A program made the position numbers and the translations under genes. The notes under the pieces are model-generated. The model ran no database searches, was not told the DNA's origin, and saw only the letters and a list, made by a program, of their open reading frames with translations. A DNA stretch of 43,196 nucleotides from Spirochaetales bacterium (GTDB lineage Bacteria; Spirochaetota; Spirochaetia; SZUA-6; JAFGRV01): NCBI GenBank assembly GCA_016928415.1, contig JAFGKU010000146.1, positions 1 to 43,196 on the forward strand, given 5' to 3'. Positions 25,093 through 34,355 of this stretch are shown here, in pieces (positions within the stretch are counted from its first letter, which is position 1; each line of letters starts with the position of its first letter).

Positions 25093-25767
25093 GTGTACCC
25101 TGTTCCGGTGACACAAAACCCTGCCGTACTGCTGAAACAAGGCCTCATCCAACTCGGGCTGCCCCATGATGAAAAACATATTGCAATGATTGAAACCTAC
25201 CTGGACGAAATTGAAAAGTGGAACAAACGGCATGACATGGTCAAGGCGGACAGGGAACAGCTTGTTACGCATCATGTCCTCGACAGCCTGGCCGGCATAG
25301 ATGTAATCAAGTCCATTCCAAGCAGGGAGCGTATACTGGACATCGGATCGGGAGCCGGGTTTCCAGGCATCCCCCTTGCCCTCTGCCTGCCAGACTCTCA
25401 TATAACCCTGTCCGACCGGTCAACGATCAGAACGGCGTTCCTCTCCGCGGCCACCATACGGCTCGGCATTACCAACTGCGAAGTGATATGCGGTGATTAC
25501 AGGGAAATCAGGGGGCACTTTGACGTGATCACGTTCCGCGCCTTTTCCGAAACCGGGAAGGAACTGTACGGGATGGAACGTTTACTGGCAGTCGACGGCA
25601 CCATCATTGCCTACAAGGGTCGGGAGGAAAAAATCCTTAAAGAACTCACAAAAATTGATTCCGTTAAATGGTCGCACCGGGTAATAAGGGTGAAGGTGCC
25701 GTTCCTTGAAAAGGAGCGTCATTTACTTATGCTCAGCCGGAAAGGTTCTCCCGCCGGTAGCGTATAA
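25093..25767 (+). CDS. rsmG: 16S rRNA (guanine-N7) methyltransferase RsmG (GidB)
   Basis: 224 residues. Methylates G527 (E. coli numbering) of 16S rRNA using SAM. Features: IEKWNKRHDMVKADREQLVTHHVLDSLAG, the family's N-terminal motif (WN...L......HF.DSL); SAM motif LDIGSGAGFPGIPLAL; and a later VITFRAFSE (family 'v.aRA'). The start is GTG 25093, the first available after an in-frame stop at 25078; GTG 25108 is an alternative, and neither has a clear ribosome site. In many bacteria this gene directly follows mnmG; here about 3.8 kb separates them. Its 3' end overlaps the convergent fusion gene by 35 bp. Confidence 0.95.
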   Translation: MYPVPVTQNPAVLLKQGLIQLGLPHDEKHIAMIETYLDEIEKWNKRHDMVKADREQLVTHHVLDSLAGIDVIKSIPSRERILDIGSGAGFPGIPLALCLPDSHITLSDRSTIRTAFLSAATIRLGITNCEVICGDYREIRGHFDVITFRAFSETGKELYGMERLLAVDGTIIAYKGREEKILKELTKIDSVKWSHRVIRVKVPFLEKERHLLMLSRKGSPAGSV

Positions 25768-28627
25768 CACCGCCTATTATCGTCATCCGGACGTTGAACT
25801 GCCTGTCGAGCACAACCATGTCCGCGTCTTTCCCTACCGCCAGCACGCCCTTTTTGTGGTCCAGGCCCAGTACCCGGGCCGGGTTCAGGCTCGCCATGCG
25901 GACCGCTTCCGTTACGGGAACGCCCACCTTCTCCACCATCACCTTGACGGCCGTTTCCATTGTCAGGGTGCTTCCGGCCAGCGTATTGTCGGGAAGGAAG
26001 GCCTTGCCGTCCTTTACCGTGACATCGAGGCCGCCCATGTCGAACGTGCAGTTGTCCATGCCGGAAGCGGTAATGGCATCCGTTATGAGGATGATACCGT
26101 CCGCGCCCTTGATCCTGTAGAGGAGTTCCATCACGGCCGGGTGAACGTGTACCCCGTCCGCGATCAGCTGGACCTTGAGCTCCCTTTTCAGCAAAGCCCC
26201 GACAAGCACGCCCGGCTCCCGGTGGTGCATCGGTTTCATGGCATTGAAAATATGGGTCACCTGGGAAAGACCGTTATCGATCGCAATTTCAATGTCTTCG
26301 TAGCGCGCTATGGAATGGGCAATGGAAAGAACGACCCCTTCCTGAGCCGCCGCCTGCATGACATCGAGCGCCCCGGGAACCTCGGGAGCGATGGTCATGA
26401 GTTTTATAAAATTACCGCCGTATTTATACAGTAACAGCCAGGCATCGATGCCCGGCTCCCAGATATAGTCGGGATTCAAGGCACCGCACATCCTGCGGTT
26501 GATGAACGGGCCTTCCAAATGGATTCCGGCAATGATCGATTGTTGTGGATTCCCTTCCGCATAATCCCTCATGGCCTTCATCGTGGCCAGCATTTTTTCC
26601 TTTTCATCCAGATACAATGTGGGAACCAGCCGTGTCGTCCCGTGGCGGATGAAAAAATCCTCTATTTTCCCATACTGGGCGGGATTGGCGTCATTGAAAC
26701 CGAATCCGCTTCCGCCGTGCACATGGAGGTCGATGAATCCCGGCGTCACGATCCCGCCCTTGAGGTCTATCACTTCCGTATCGGGAGGAAGGTAAATGGC
26801 GCTTTCCTCTCCCAGCTGTGAAATTTTACCGCCTTCAATCAGGATGCAGTCCCCTTCGGATAAACGGAACGGCGTGATAATGGTGCCGTTAACCAGGAGG
26901 AGCGGTTTGACCTTAGATGCTGCCATCCGTTTCTGCAGCCTGCCGGAAACGGAGAAGGCCTGGTGTTTCACCTCGTTCCTTAAAATTTTCCCGGTTCTCG
27001 TCCTCGGGAGGGCCGTATTCCTGATCTGGAAATCGGCCACGGCCTTGTAATAGGCCAGGTCATGGGTGCGTCCGGTAATCTCCTTCCTGATGATCTGATT
27101 CAAGGTGACGGACTTGTTCCCTTCCGATTTTACCTTGTCAAGGAAACGGTCGCAATAGTCCCTGTCCACGACTATGACGGCGTAGACGGTTTCCGTCCTG
27201 TCCGGGCTCTGTTTACCCACGACGCACACTTCCTTCACGAACGGGCTTTCGCCGATGCGTTCTTCAAGCTCCTCGGGAAACACGTTTACCCCGGCGCTCG
27301 TGACGATGACGCTTTTGCGGCGTCCCGTTATAAAAAGGTTGTCCTTCTCATCCATGTTTCCGATATCACCCGTATACAGCCAGCCGTCCCTGACCGCCTC
27401 TTTCGTTCCCTCGGGATTATTATGATAACCTTTCATCAGGTTCGGACCCCTGGCGCATATTTCACCGGACCCGGCATCCCCATCCGGTTCAATCCTGATT
27501 TCTACACCGGGCAATGGACGGCCTACGGAACCGGGCGGCGTGTTGCCGTCCGTCATTGTCAAAACAGGGGAACACTCGGTCAGGCCGTACACCTGGAGGA
27601 GCTCCACGCCAAGTTCGCTGAACTCCTCCACCAGTCCCCGGAATAACGGTGCCCCTCCGCTGACAAAATACCTGATTTTCCCGCCGAGGATCATTTTCGC
27701 CTTCTCTCGGACTTCATGATCCACAACCGGTTTATCCTGGCCGATACCGGAGCCGGATTCCAGTATATTTTTTTCATGGATGCGTTCACGGACGGCATCC
27801 AGAAGCAGGTTGAAAAGCCGTGGCACGCCGTACATGACCGTCGGATTGGCCAGTTTCATGTTATTCAGTATGGTCGTATATTTGATATCCCTGGAATACG
27901 TGATTTTTGCCCCGATAAAAAACGGGAGCAGCAGCCCGCAGCAAAATTCATAGGCATGACTTAAAACAATCACGGAAAGAAAGTTATCATGTTCATCCAC
28001 GTCGAACCTGGAAAGGATGGCATTGATATCAAAAAGGATGCTCCGGTTCGTCAGCACGACGCCCTTCGGCTCCTTCGTGGTTCCGGAAGTGTAAATAATG
28101 ACGGCCGGGTCTTCAGGTTTCACCCTGGACGTTTTAAATTTATTCTTCTTTGCAGCAAAAATTGTTTGCAGGCATACCTCATTATCATCCTTTGATGCGG
28201 CCTTCCCCCCGTCGCGGCAGAAAATGATTCGTTTTTTTAAACTAAGGGGATTAAGATGGAAGGATAATTCATCCAGTACAAATACATATTTAACGGCACC
28301 GTCGGTTATCATGTGATTCAGCTCAATGGGGCCGCTTTTCGTATCCATTGGTACAACCACGCATCGGGCTAAAAGAATGCCCAGGCAGCAGATGGCCCAT
28401 TCGGGAGAATTGGGCGCATAGATACCGATGCATTCTCCTTCAGCGATACCTTCATCCGCAAGAAAAGCCGCCACGGCCAGGGCTTTTTCCAGGACATTCG
28501 TGTACGTATAGGTCCTGTATTTCCTGCTTTTCGATAAAATTTGAAAAGCAATATTACTGCCGAAACGTCCGGCTTTTTCCTTGATCAGTTCCTGTATGGA
28601 TAATTTATAATTTACACCGTTATTCAC
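25733..28627 (-). CDS. Fusion: AMP-binding acyl-CoA-synthetase-like enzyme + NagA deacetylase
   Basis: One uninterrupted 964-residue ORF joining two complete enzymes. Residues 1-560: ANL-superfamily adenylating enzyme, long-chain acyl-CoA-synthetase-like. It has P-loop YTSGTTKEPKG (179-189; Lys replaces the usual Gly), then YGLTECSPV, YTGDIG, GRRKSVIVTSAGVN and the catalytic lysine K547 in RTGKILR. Residues about 572-964: N-acetylglucosamine-6-phosphate deacetylase, with metal/catalytic residues H635 and H637 (DLHVHGG), E705 (HLEGPF), H771, H792 (THIFNAM) and D850 (ITDAI), all present. The linker is about 15 residues, and Met568 could give a separate NagA by internal initiation. The start is GTG, directly after the TGA of the caspase-like gene (TGAGTG) with AAGGAG upstream, so the two are coupled. 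It may link amino-sugar recycling to lipid or acyl activation; that is inference. Confidence 0.9.
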   Translation of the reverse strand: MNNGVNYKLSIQELIKEKAGRFGSNIAFQILSKSRKYRTYTYTNVLEKALAVAAFLADEGIAEGECIGIYAPNSPEWAICCLGILLARCVVVPMDTKSGPIELNHMITDGAVKYVFVLDELSFHLNPLSLKKRIIFCRDGGKAASKDDNEVCLQTIFAAKKNKFKTSRVKPEDPAVIIYTSGTTKEPKGVVLTNRSILFDINAILSRFDVDEHDNFLSVIVLSHAYEFCCGLLLPFFIGAKITYSRDIKYTTILNNMKLANPTVMYGVPRLFNLLLDAVRERIHEKNILESGSGIGQDKPVVDHEVREKAKMILGGKIRYFVSGGAPLFRGLVEEFSELGVELLQVYGLTECSPVLTMTDGNTPPGSVGRPLPGVEIRIEPDGDAGSGEICARGPNLMKGYHNNPEGTKEAVRDGWLYTGDIGNMDEKDNLFITGRRKSVIVTSAGVNVFPEELEERIGESPFVKEVCVVGKQSPDRTETVYAVIVVDRDYCDRFLDKVKSEGNKSVTLNQIIRKEITGRTHDLAYYKAVADFQIRNTALPRTRTGKILRNEVKHQAFSVSGRLQKRMAASKVKPLLLVNGTIITPFRLSEGDCILIEGGKISQLGEESAIYLPPDTEVIDLKGGIVTPGFIDLHVHGGSGFGFNDANPAQYGKIEDFFIRHGTTRLVPTLYLDEKEKMLATMKAMRDYAEGNPQQSIIAGIHLEGPFINRRMCGALNPDYIWEPGIDAWLLLYKYGGNFIKLMTIAPEVPGALDVMQAAAQEGVVLSIAHSIARYEDIEIAIDNGLSQVTHIFNAMKPMHHREPGVLVGALLKRELKVQLIADGVHVHPAVMELLYRIKGADGIILITDAITASGMDNCTFDMGGLDVTVKDGKAFLPDNTLAGSTLTMETAVKVMVEKVGVPVTEAVRMASLNPARVLGLDHKKGVLAVGKDADMVVLDRQFNVRMTIIGGVIRYRRENLSG

Positions 28628-29902
28628 TCACTGCTCCTTGATCCTCTCTTCCGTGACCCATTCATCCCAGGAAGAATCATAACCAATATAATGTATGAAA
28701 AACCTGCCGTTTTCCTTTTTCAGTATCACGGCAGGGTACCATTTCCCTTCCCATTCCACCATGACCTTTGTTACCGGTTCCGTTTCCCCGGGAACAATCC
28801 TGTCATCCATCACCCATTCATCCCAATACGACGGCCAGCCGGTATAGGTTATATAATGGAAGTCATCGTTTACTTTCAGAATTTCAGCGGCATACGTCTT
28901 TTCTCCCCAGACAACTTCCACCTTGTCGCCCTTTTTATAATGATTGAAAGCGAACTTCCTGATCCGGTCAAAAGACAGCGTTCTGCCTGTCTTTTCACTG
29001 TAAAAATAAAACTCGCATGTCGCCCGGGTATCGTCAAGGTTCGTTATGCGCGCCGGTTTGTACTTACCGTCATACAGGGCAAGGATGTACTGCCCCCGCT
29101 TATACCCCCCTGCCTCTTCCGGCCCTTTCCCGTCTTCCTTTGTCCTTGAAAAAACCATTGAACGGTTCACCTTCCCGGGTTCGTATCCATTGCGCTGGCG
29201 TTCCCGATATTTCATGGCCTCCTTGACTTCCCGGGCCGTCTCTTCCAGGGATATCGCGCCATCCAAGTTTTCATCGGCCAGGGCAAGCCCGTTTATGCAA
29301 TCGATGACCGTCTGGGAAAAGGTCCAGTTGCCCGTGGAATAATTGGAAGCCTCCGAGGAAGTGAGGCTTGCCGCTTTTATGCCGGCTTTGGAAAGAGCGG
29401 CTGCAACATGGGCAAGGTAACCGGAATAACAGCAATCCGCCATCAACAGGATAAATTGTCCCTTAAAATTCGCCTTGATCTCCTCAACGAGGAAAAGCGG
29501 GTCAAAGCCCGTCGCCTCCGGCCTTTCAGTATCGATGTCGTAATTGGCAAAATACACATTTTCTTTTCTCTTCATGCCGTGGCCGGCATAATAAAATATA
29601 AAAACGGAATTTTTTCCCGTTTTGGAAAGTTCCGAATGAACATATTTTTTTATATTTTTTAACGTGGCCTGTTCATCGGCGAGAAAGACTATATTTTTCC
29701 CCGCAGTCCCCTTTCTTTTAAATGTAGAATAAAGCTCCTCGTCTTTACGCATTTCCTTGCTGAAGGAAGAGAGGCTTACATCCTTCCATTCCAGTACTCC
29801 CGCAATCACGGCATTGACCATGGAATAATCCAATACATCCTGTGCCGCAGCCGGAGACAATACAAATAATATGATCGCCGTACAAATATACATTAATTTC
29901 AT
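28628..29902 (-). CDS. Exported caspase-like protease with EF-hand and three Tudor/chromo-barrel repeats
   Basis: 424 residues. Signal peptide 1-20 (ending AAAQ). About 30-205 is a caspase-fold (peptidase C14) domain with H108 in YYAGHG and the nucleophile C158 in ADCCYSG. At 210-221 is a full EF-hand calcium loop (DENLDGAISLEE: D1, N3, D5, G6, I8, E12). The C-terminus has three tandem small-barrel repeats: 267-318 (degenerate), 322-371 (GDKVEVVWGEKTYAAEIL ... YWDEWV) and 375-424 (VEWEGKWYPAVILKK ... SSWDEWV), which resemble Tudor-knot/chromo-barrel modules. Metacaspases are often calcium-activated and Arg/Lys-specific. Predicted periplasmic or surface location. Ribosome site GGGAG. First gene of a two-gene operon with the AMP-ligase/NagA fusion, with no gap. 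Confidence 0.87.
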   Translation of the reverse strand: MKLMYICTAIILFVLSPAAAQDVLDYSMVNAVIAGVLEWKDVSLSSFSKEMRKDEELYSTFKRKGTAGKNIVFLADEQATLKNIKKYVHSELSKTGKNSVFIFYYAGHGMKRKENVYFANYDIDTERPEATGFDPLFLVEEIKANFKGQFILLMADCCYSGYLAHVAAALSKAGIKAASLTSSEASNYSTGNWTFSQTVIDCINGLALADENLDGAISLEETAREVKEAMKYRERQRNGYEPGKVNRSMVFSRTKEDGKGPEEAGGYKRGQYILALYDGKYKPARITNLDDTRATCEFYFYSEKTGRTLSFDRIRKFAFNHYKKGDKVEVVWGEKTYAAEILKVNDDFHYITYTGWPSYWDEWVMDDRIVPGETEPVTKVMVEWEGKWYPAVILKKENGRFFIHYIGYDSSWDEWVTEERIKEQ

Positions 29903-29955
29903 ATTTAGCTCCCCTATCTTTCCATTAATTTTAAAAAAAATCCCTTTTTATTACC

Positions 29956-29976
29956 ACGAATTGAATAAAAATTCGT
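29956..29976. promoter_or_regulatory. Inverted repeat between the caspase-like gene and recQ
   Basis: A perfect dyad ACGAATT-N7-AATTCGT in the 123-bp divergent intergenic region. It could be an operator for either gene. No clear -35/-10 pair was found for recQ or the protease gene. Confidence 0.4.
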
Positions 29977-30025
29977 CCGTTATTGCTCCAAACCCCCTTT
30001 ATAGGGATAGAAGGAATATTATAAG

Positions 30026-31855
30026 ATGATGAATCAAAAATTTACACAGAGGGACTTTACCTTAATGGACCATTTGCATTCCGTGCTAAAACGCGTTTTC
30101 GGTTATGACAGCTTCAGGCCGCACCAGGCGGAAATCATTTCCGCCGTACTGGGAAAAAAGGACGTATTGGCCATTATGCCCACGGGAAGCGGGAAATCCC
30201 TCTGCTACCAGATACCGGCCATTCTTTTCAATGGGCTCACCGTGGTCGTTTCACCCCTGCTTTCCCTCATGAAAGACCAGGTTGAGCAGCTTGCCTCCCT
30301 CGGTGTTCCGGCCCAGTATCTCAACAGCTCGCTTTCCTGCCGGGAATATCTCTCCGTCATGGACCAGATCCGGAGAAATGAAATAAAACTTCTCTATGTT
30401 GCCCCGGAAACACTGCTCAAACCGTCTGTCATGGAACTCCTGTCAGGAAGCGGGGTGGAATGCCTCGCCATCGACGAGGCGCATTGCATTTCGCATTGGG
30501 GTCATGATTTCCGGCCTGAATACAGAAAGCTTGCTTCAGCCAGGTCACGGTTCCCCGAAGCGGTCTGCATAGCCATTACGGCCACCGCCACACCCAGGGT
30601 ACAGGCCGATATCAGGGAATCACTCAAGTTCACGTCCGCCCGGATGTTTATTTCCAGTTTCGACAGGCATAATCTTTTCATCAATGTCATTCCCAAAAGG
30701 GACCCGGTTACCCAGACCATTGAATTCCTGAAGGACCGGAGGGATCAATCCGGGATTATTTACTGTTTTTCCAGGAGACAGGTGGATACCCTTTACCAGA
30801 TCTTAAGCAGCCGGGGATTCGCCGTCAAACCGTATCACGCCGGGCTGCCGGACGGGGAGCGGATCAGGAACCAGGAAATGTTTATCAGGGACGAAGCGCC
30901 CATCATCGTGGCGACAATCGCCTTCGGCCTGGGCATCAACAAGCCGAACGTCCGCTTTGTCCTTCATTACGACCTCCCGCAGAGCATCGAACACTATTAC
31001 CAGGAAATAGGAAGGGCGGGAAGGGACGGATTACCCGCCCATTGCCTGCTGCTGTACGGCTACGGGGATATACAGAAAATACGGTTTTTCATTGATAAAA
31101 AAGAAGAGGAGGAAAGACAATCGTCGTATACCAGGTTGAAGGCGATGGTGAATTACGCGGAATACCCGGACTGCAGGCGCGGTCCCCTGCTTTCCTACTT
31201 CGGGGAAAAACGGGATAAGCAGGCCTGCGGCATGTGCGATAACTGTTCGGGACAGGACGCGGAACGGACGGACATCACATCGGCTGCACAAAAATTCCTG
31301 TCCTGCGTAAAACGGACGGGAGAAATGTACGGCGCCACGCATATCATTGACGTTCTCCGCGGTTCGCAGTCCCGGAAGGTAATGCAGCTAAACCATCACC
31401 ATCTCAGTACGTACGGTACCGGCAGAGAACACACAAAGGAACAATGGCAGGGCCTCTGCCGCCAGTTTATCAGGCAGAAACTCCTGAGAAAAGACTTTGA
31501 TTACGGGAGCCTGCAGCTGCTGCCCCGGGCATACGATGTGTTTTCGGAAAAAGTCAGGGTATGGGGGACAAAGGAACCGGCCGTCAAAACAGAACCTCAT
31601 GAGGAAAAAGAACATAGGTCCTGCAACCTGGCCCTGTTAAAACTGCTCAAGGAAGCGCGGCTGCAGCTTGCCAGGAAAATGAATGCGCCGGCTTACGTGA
31701 TTTTTCCGGACAAGACATTGATTGACATGGCTGAACGGCTGCCCCGCACCAAAGCGGACCTTGCCAATGTCTACGGGGTCGGGGCCGTCAAACTCGACAA
31801 ATACGGCGACCTGTTTCTCCTTGTTATCCGTGAATACGTAAAGAATGCTGTGTAA
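30026..31855 (+). CDS. recQ: ATP-dependent DNA helicase RecQ
   Basis: 609 residues, the normal bacterial RecQ length. A 3'-5' helicase for recombination and replication-fork repair. Motif 0 FRPHQAEII, Walker A MPTGSGKS (51-58), VVSPLLSLMKDQV, DEAH box AIDEAHCISHWGHDFRPEY (including the RecQ aromatic loop), ITATATP, QEIGRAGRDG (motif VI), then zinc-binding RQC cysteines (CRR..LL.YFGE ... CGMCDNC). A winged-helix region and a C-terminal HRDC domain (about 540-609) follow. Ribosome site GAAGGAA. It converges with era, with a 10-bp gap. Confidence 0.97.
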   Translation: MMNQKFTQRDFTLMDHLHSVLKRVFGYDSFRPHQAEIISAVLGKKDVLAIMPTGSGKSLCYQIPAILFNGLTVVVSPLLSLMKDQVEQLASLGVPAQYLNSSLSCREYLSVMDQIRRNEIKLLYVAPETLLKPSVMELLSGSGVECLAIDEAHCISHWGHDFRPEYRKLASARSRFPEAVCIAITATATPRVQADIRESLKFTSARMFISSFDRHNLFINVIPKRDPVTQTIEFLKDRRDQSGIIYCFSRRQVDTLYQILSSRGFAVKPYHAGLPDGERIRNQEMFIRDEAPIIVATIAFGLGINKPNVRFVLHYDLPQSIEHYYQEIGRAGRDGLPAHCLLLYGYGDIQKIRFFIDKKEEEERQSSYTRLKAMVNYAEYPDCRRGPLLSYFGEKRDKQACGMCDNCSGQDAERTDITSAAQKFLSCVKRTGEMYGATHIIDVLRGSQSRKVMQLNHHHLSTYGTGREHTKEQWQGLCRQFIRQKLLRKDFDYGSLQLLPRAYDVFSEKVRVWGTKEPAVKTEPHEEKEHRSCNLALLKLLKEARLQLARKMNAPAYVIFPDKTLIDMAERLPRTKADLANVYGVGAVKLDKYGDLFLLVIREYVKNAV

Positions 31856-31865
31856 AAACCGCTTC

Positions 31866-32747
31866 CTATTGCCCGGTAAACATTTTCTTCAACAGGTAAT
31901 CATTGCTTTTCCAATGGGCATCCACCTTGACCCTGAAATCGAGCTTGACCCTGTAAGGGAAAAGCGCATTGATTTCCTCGGTCGCTTCATCCAAGATCTG
32001 CCTGATCTTGCTCCCTTTTTTCCCGATAAGAATACCTTTTTGAGAATCCTTCTCCACGAAGATAAATCCCCTTACCCAGAGGTAGCCGCCGTTATCCTTC
32101 ATTTCCATGTCCTCCACATGCACATAAAGGGCATGCGGCACCTCTTCATAGGTATGGGAAATCGCCTTCTCCCGTATGATTTCCCTGATACGGAATTCCG
32201 GGAGCTGGTCCGTATAAATGTCCTCCGGATAATAGTATTCGCCTTCCGGGGAATTCTCAAAAAGCAGGGTAACCAGCCCGTCAACGCCCTTCCCTGTAAG
32301 GGCGGATATCGTCAGCATTGCTATGCCCGGCAGTTCATTGGAAAAAAGCAATGAAAACTCTTTTATGAAATTGGGTTCCCTGTCCGTCTTGTTCAATGCA
32401 ATAATCCTGTTCCGGCGGCTTTTCTTGATAATTTGTATTAAAGTCTTTTCTTCATCACCGGCCTCACGGGTTGCATCTACCAGGTAGAGGAGAATATCAC
32501 TTTCCTCCATTGCCGTAACGGCCTGGTTCTTGAGAAAATTATTGAACTTTTTCGTGGAAATATTGTATCCAGGGGTATCAATGAAAACAAGCTGCCCGTC
32601 CGCCGAAGTATAGACGCCGCGCACCTTGTTGCGCGTTGTCTGGGGCACATCGGAGACTATGGAAACCTTGTTCATACAGATACGGTTGATAAGCGTTGAT
32701 TTGCCGGATGAAGGCCGGCCGATTATTGAAACAAAGGCTGATTTCAT
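31866..32747 (-). CDS. era: GTPase Era
   Basis: 293 residues. GTPase of 30S ribosome assembly that binds the 3' end of 16S rRNA. G1 GRPSSGKST, G2 region TTRNKVRG, G3 DTPG, G4 NKTD, G5 SALTGKG. The C-terminal KH domain includes GILIGKKGSKIRQI, the conserved RNA-binding loop. It lies 9 bp downstream of the HD-GYP gene and is probably cotranscribed with it. Confidence 0.96.
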   Translation of the reverse strand: MKSAFVSIIGRPSSGKSTLINRICMNKVSIVSDVPQTTRNKVRGVYTSADGQLVFIDTPGYNISTKKFNNFLKNQAVTAMEESDILLYLVDATREAGDEEKTLIQIIKKSRRNRIIALNKTDREPNFIKEFSLLFSNELPGIAMLTISALTGKGVDGLVTLLFENSPEGEYYYPEDIYTDQLPEFRIREIIREKAISHTYEEVPHALYVHVEDMEMKDNGGYLWVRGFIFVEKDSQKGILIGKKGSKIRQILDEATEEINALFPYRVKLDFRVKVDAHWKSNDYLLKKMFTGQ

Positions 32748-32756
32748 ACCGGGCTA

Positions 32757-34346
32757 TTATCTGTTCTCGGAAAATTTTTTTCGCATTTTGTAAATCGAGT
32801 TTTCTATATTCAGAAAAAGGTCCACCAGAACGGGGTCAAACTGCCTGTTCCGCTGCAGCCGTATTTCATTCACCGCCCGGTCATGGCTCCAGGCTTCCTT
32901 GTAGGGCCGTCTTGAGGTCAGGGCATCATACACGTCGACGATTGATTCCACCCTGGCGCTCAAGGGTATTTTTTCACCTTCCAGTCCATGGGGATACCCT
33001 TTGCCGTCATACCTCTCATGATGCGAGAGGGCTATGCAGGCGGCCATGGTGAGGTAGGATTGTTCACCCATTTCACTGTCGGCCTGGTTCAGGATAGCCC
33101 ATCCCCAGATGGTATGATTCTTCATCCTGTCATATTCTGCGGCGGAAAGGTTTTCCGGTTTTAACAGGATATTATCCGGCACACCCACTTTCCCGATATC
33201 ATGCAGCATGGCAGACAGCTCAAAATCCGACATATACCTTTCTGTGATTTTCTGTTCAAACGGCTGCTGCGCATAAACTTCCCTCATCAGGCAGGACGAA
33301 TACCCGTTTATCCTGTTCAAATGGTTTCCCGTTTCGCCGTCCCTGTACTCGGCAAGCTTTGCCAGGGAGCGGATGGTCGTATTCTGCAGTCTTTGCAGAA
33401 GGGTGGAGGAATTCAACAGGCGGTCATTGAGAAACTCCTGCATACCCAATGCCTCCTGCAGCTGCTGGTTCAGCGTTACCAATTCGGTTATGTTATAAAA
33501 AAATCCCAGGATGAATGCTCCCATTAAAATAGCGGAATCCCGGATGGTGATGATTGTCCCGTCCGTATTGCGAACACTCAGATCATACCCCTCGATGTGC
33601 CCGTTTTTCTTAATAAGGGCCAACTCATTCTTTCTCTGCTTCGGATACAGGAAAAGGCTGTCCCGGTAATTCAGGTCCTCGACGGATTTGACATTCAGCT
33701 GTTTACAGAAACTCCTGTTGATAAAAATAAATTTACCGTCCACCGTGCATATATAAAAGGGCAGGTGCAGCCAGTTGATGAGGCTTTTATGCCCTTTCTC
33801 GGCGATCCATTCATGGCTTTCCCTGTTTTTATCAAGAAACAGGTTGAAAAAATCCTCCTGCTTTTCCGATTTCGCTTCAAGGCTTTCAAAGTCAAAAAGT
33901 TCCTTTATTTTTAAAGTACAAAGCCGTAACTCGACTTGATATTCCCTGAGTATTCTTTCCAGGTCCATTCCCCGTATAAACAATGCGGATGTCAATCCCA
34001 GTTTTTTGGATACAACGGGATAACAGAGCAGATGTCCGTTTGTACCGGTAATTGCCGAACTGAAATGGTTTGTATTTTTTGTATAATTGATTATGCCCGG
34101 TTTTTCCGGTATCAGGTCCGTTAAATAGGATTGCGGATCTTTTAAATATTCCGCGTTTAAATCAATGAAAAAAAGATGATCCGGGATGGTTATGTTGCGT
34201 ATAAAATCTACAATAAATGCTTCTGTGACGCCTTTCAATGCCTTTATTTTTGTTATGATGGCCGAAAGTTTTTCGTCCATATCGTTTAAAGCGTCAAGTT
34301 CTTCCAGGAAATCTATGAAATCATCCAAATTGAACTTTTTTGACAT
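32757..34346 (-). CDS. GAF-like/PAS/HD-GYP cyclic-di-GMP phosphodiesterase
   Basis: 529 residues, cytosolic. About 20-150 is probably a GAF-like sensor, 185-300 a PAS domain (FYICTVDGKFIFINRSFCKQL), then a short coiled linker (300-325). The HD-GYP domain (328-525) has LHDIGK (H382, D383), HHE 442-444, DGKGYP 447-452 and IPLSARVESIVDVYDALTSRRPYK, all catalytic positions present. It should hydrolyse c-di-GMP. The promoter -10 ends 9 nt before the ATG and there is no Shine-Dalgarno. Cotranscribed with era downstream, which would put era under the same promoter. Confidence 0.93.
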   Translation of the reverse strand: MSKKFNLDDFIDFLEELDALNDMDEKLSAIITKIKALKGVTEAFIVDFIRNITIPDHLFFIDLNAEYLKDPQSYLTDLIPEKPGIINYTKNTNHFSSAITGTNGHLLCYPVVSKKLGLTSALFIRGMDLERILREYQVELRLCTLKIKELFDFESLEAKSEKQEDFFNLFLDKNRESHEWIAEKGHKSLINWLHLPFYICTVDGKFIFINRSFCKQLNVKSVEDLNYRDSLFLYPKQRKNELALIKKNGHIEGYDLSVRNTDGTIITIRDSAILMGAFILGFFYNITELVTLNQQLQEALGMQEFLNDRLLNSSTLLQRLQNTTIRSLAKLAEYRDGETGNHLNRINGYSSCLMREVYAQQPFEQKITERYMSDFELSAMLHDIGKVGVPDNILLKPENLSAAEYDRMKNHTIWGWAILNQADSEMGEQSYLTMAACIALSHHERYDGKGYPHGLEGEKIPLSARVESIVDVYDALTSRRPYKEAWSHDRAVNEIRLQRNRQFDPVLVDLFLNIENSIYKMRKKFSENR

Positions 34347-34355
34347 CTTGCAACC

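Noticed and set aside
25733-26434. Plus-strand ORF 25706-26434
   Set aside because: Antisense to the NagA part of the fusion, low-complexity His/Arg-rich composition, no family motif.
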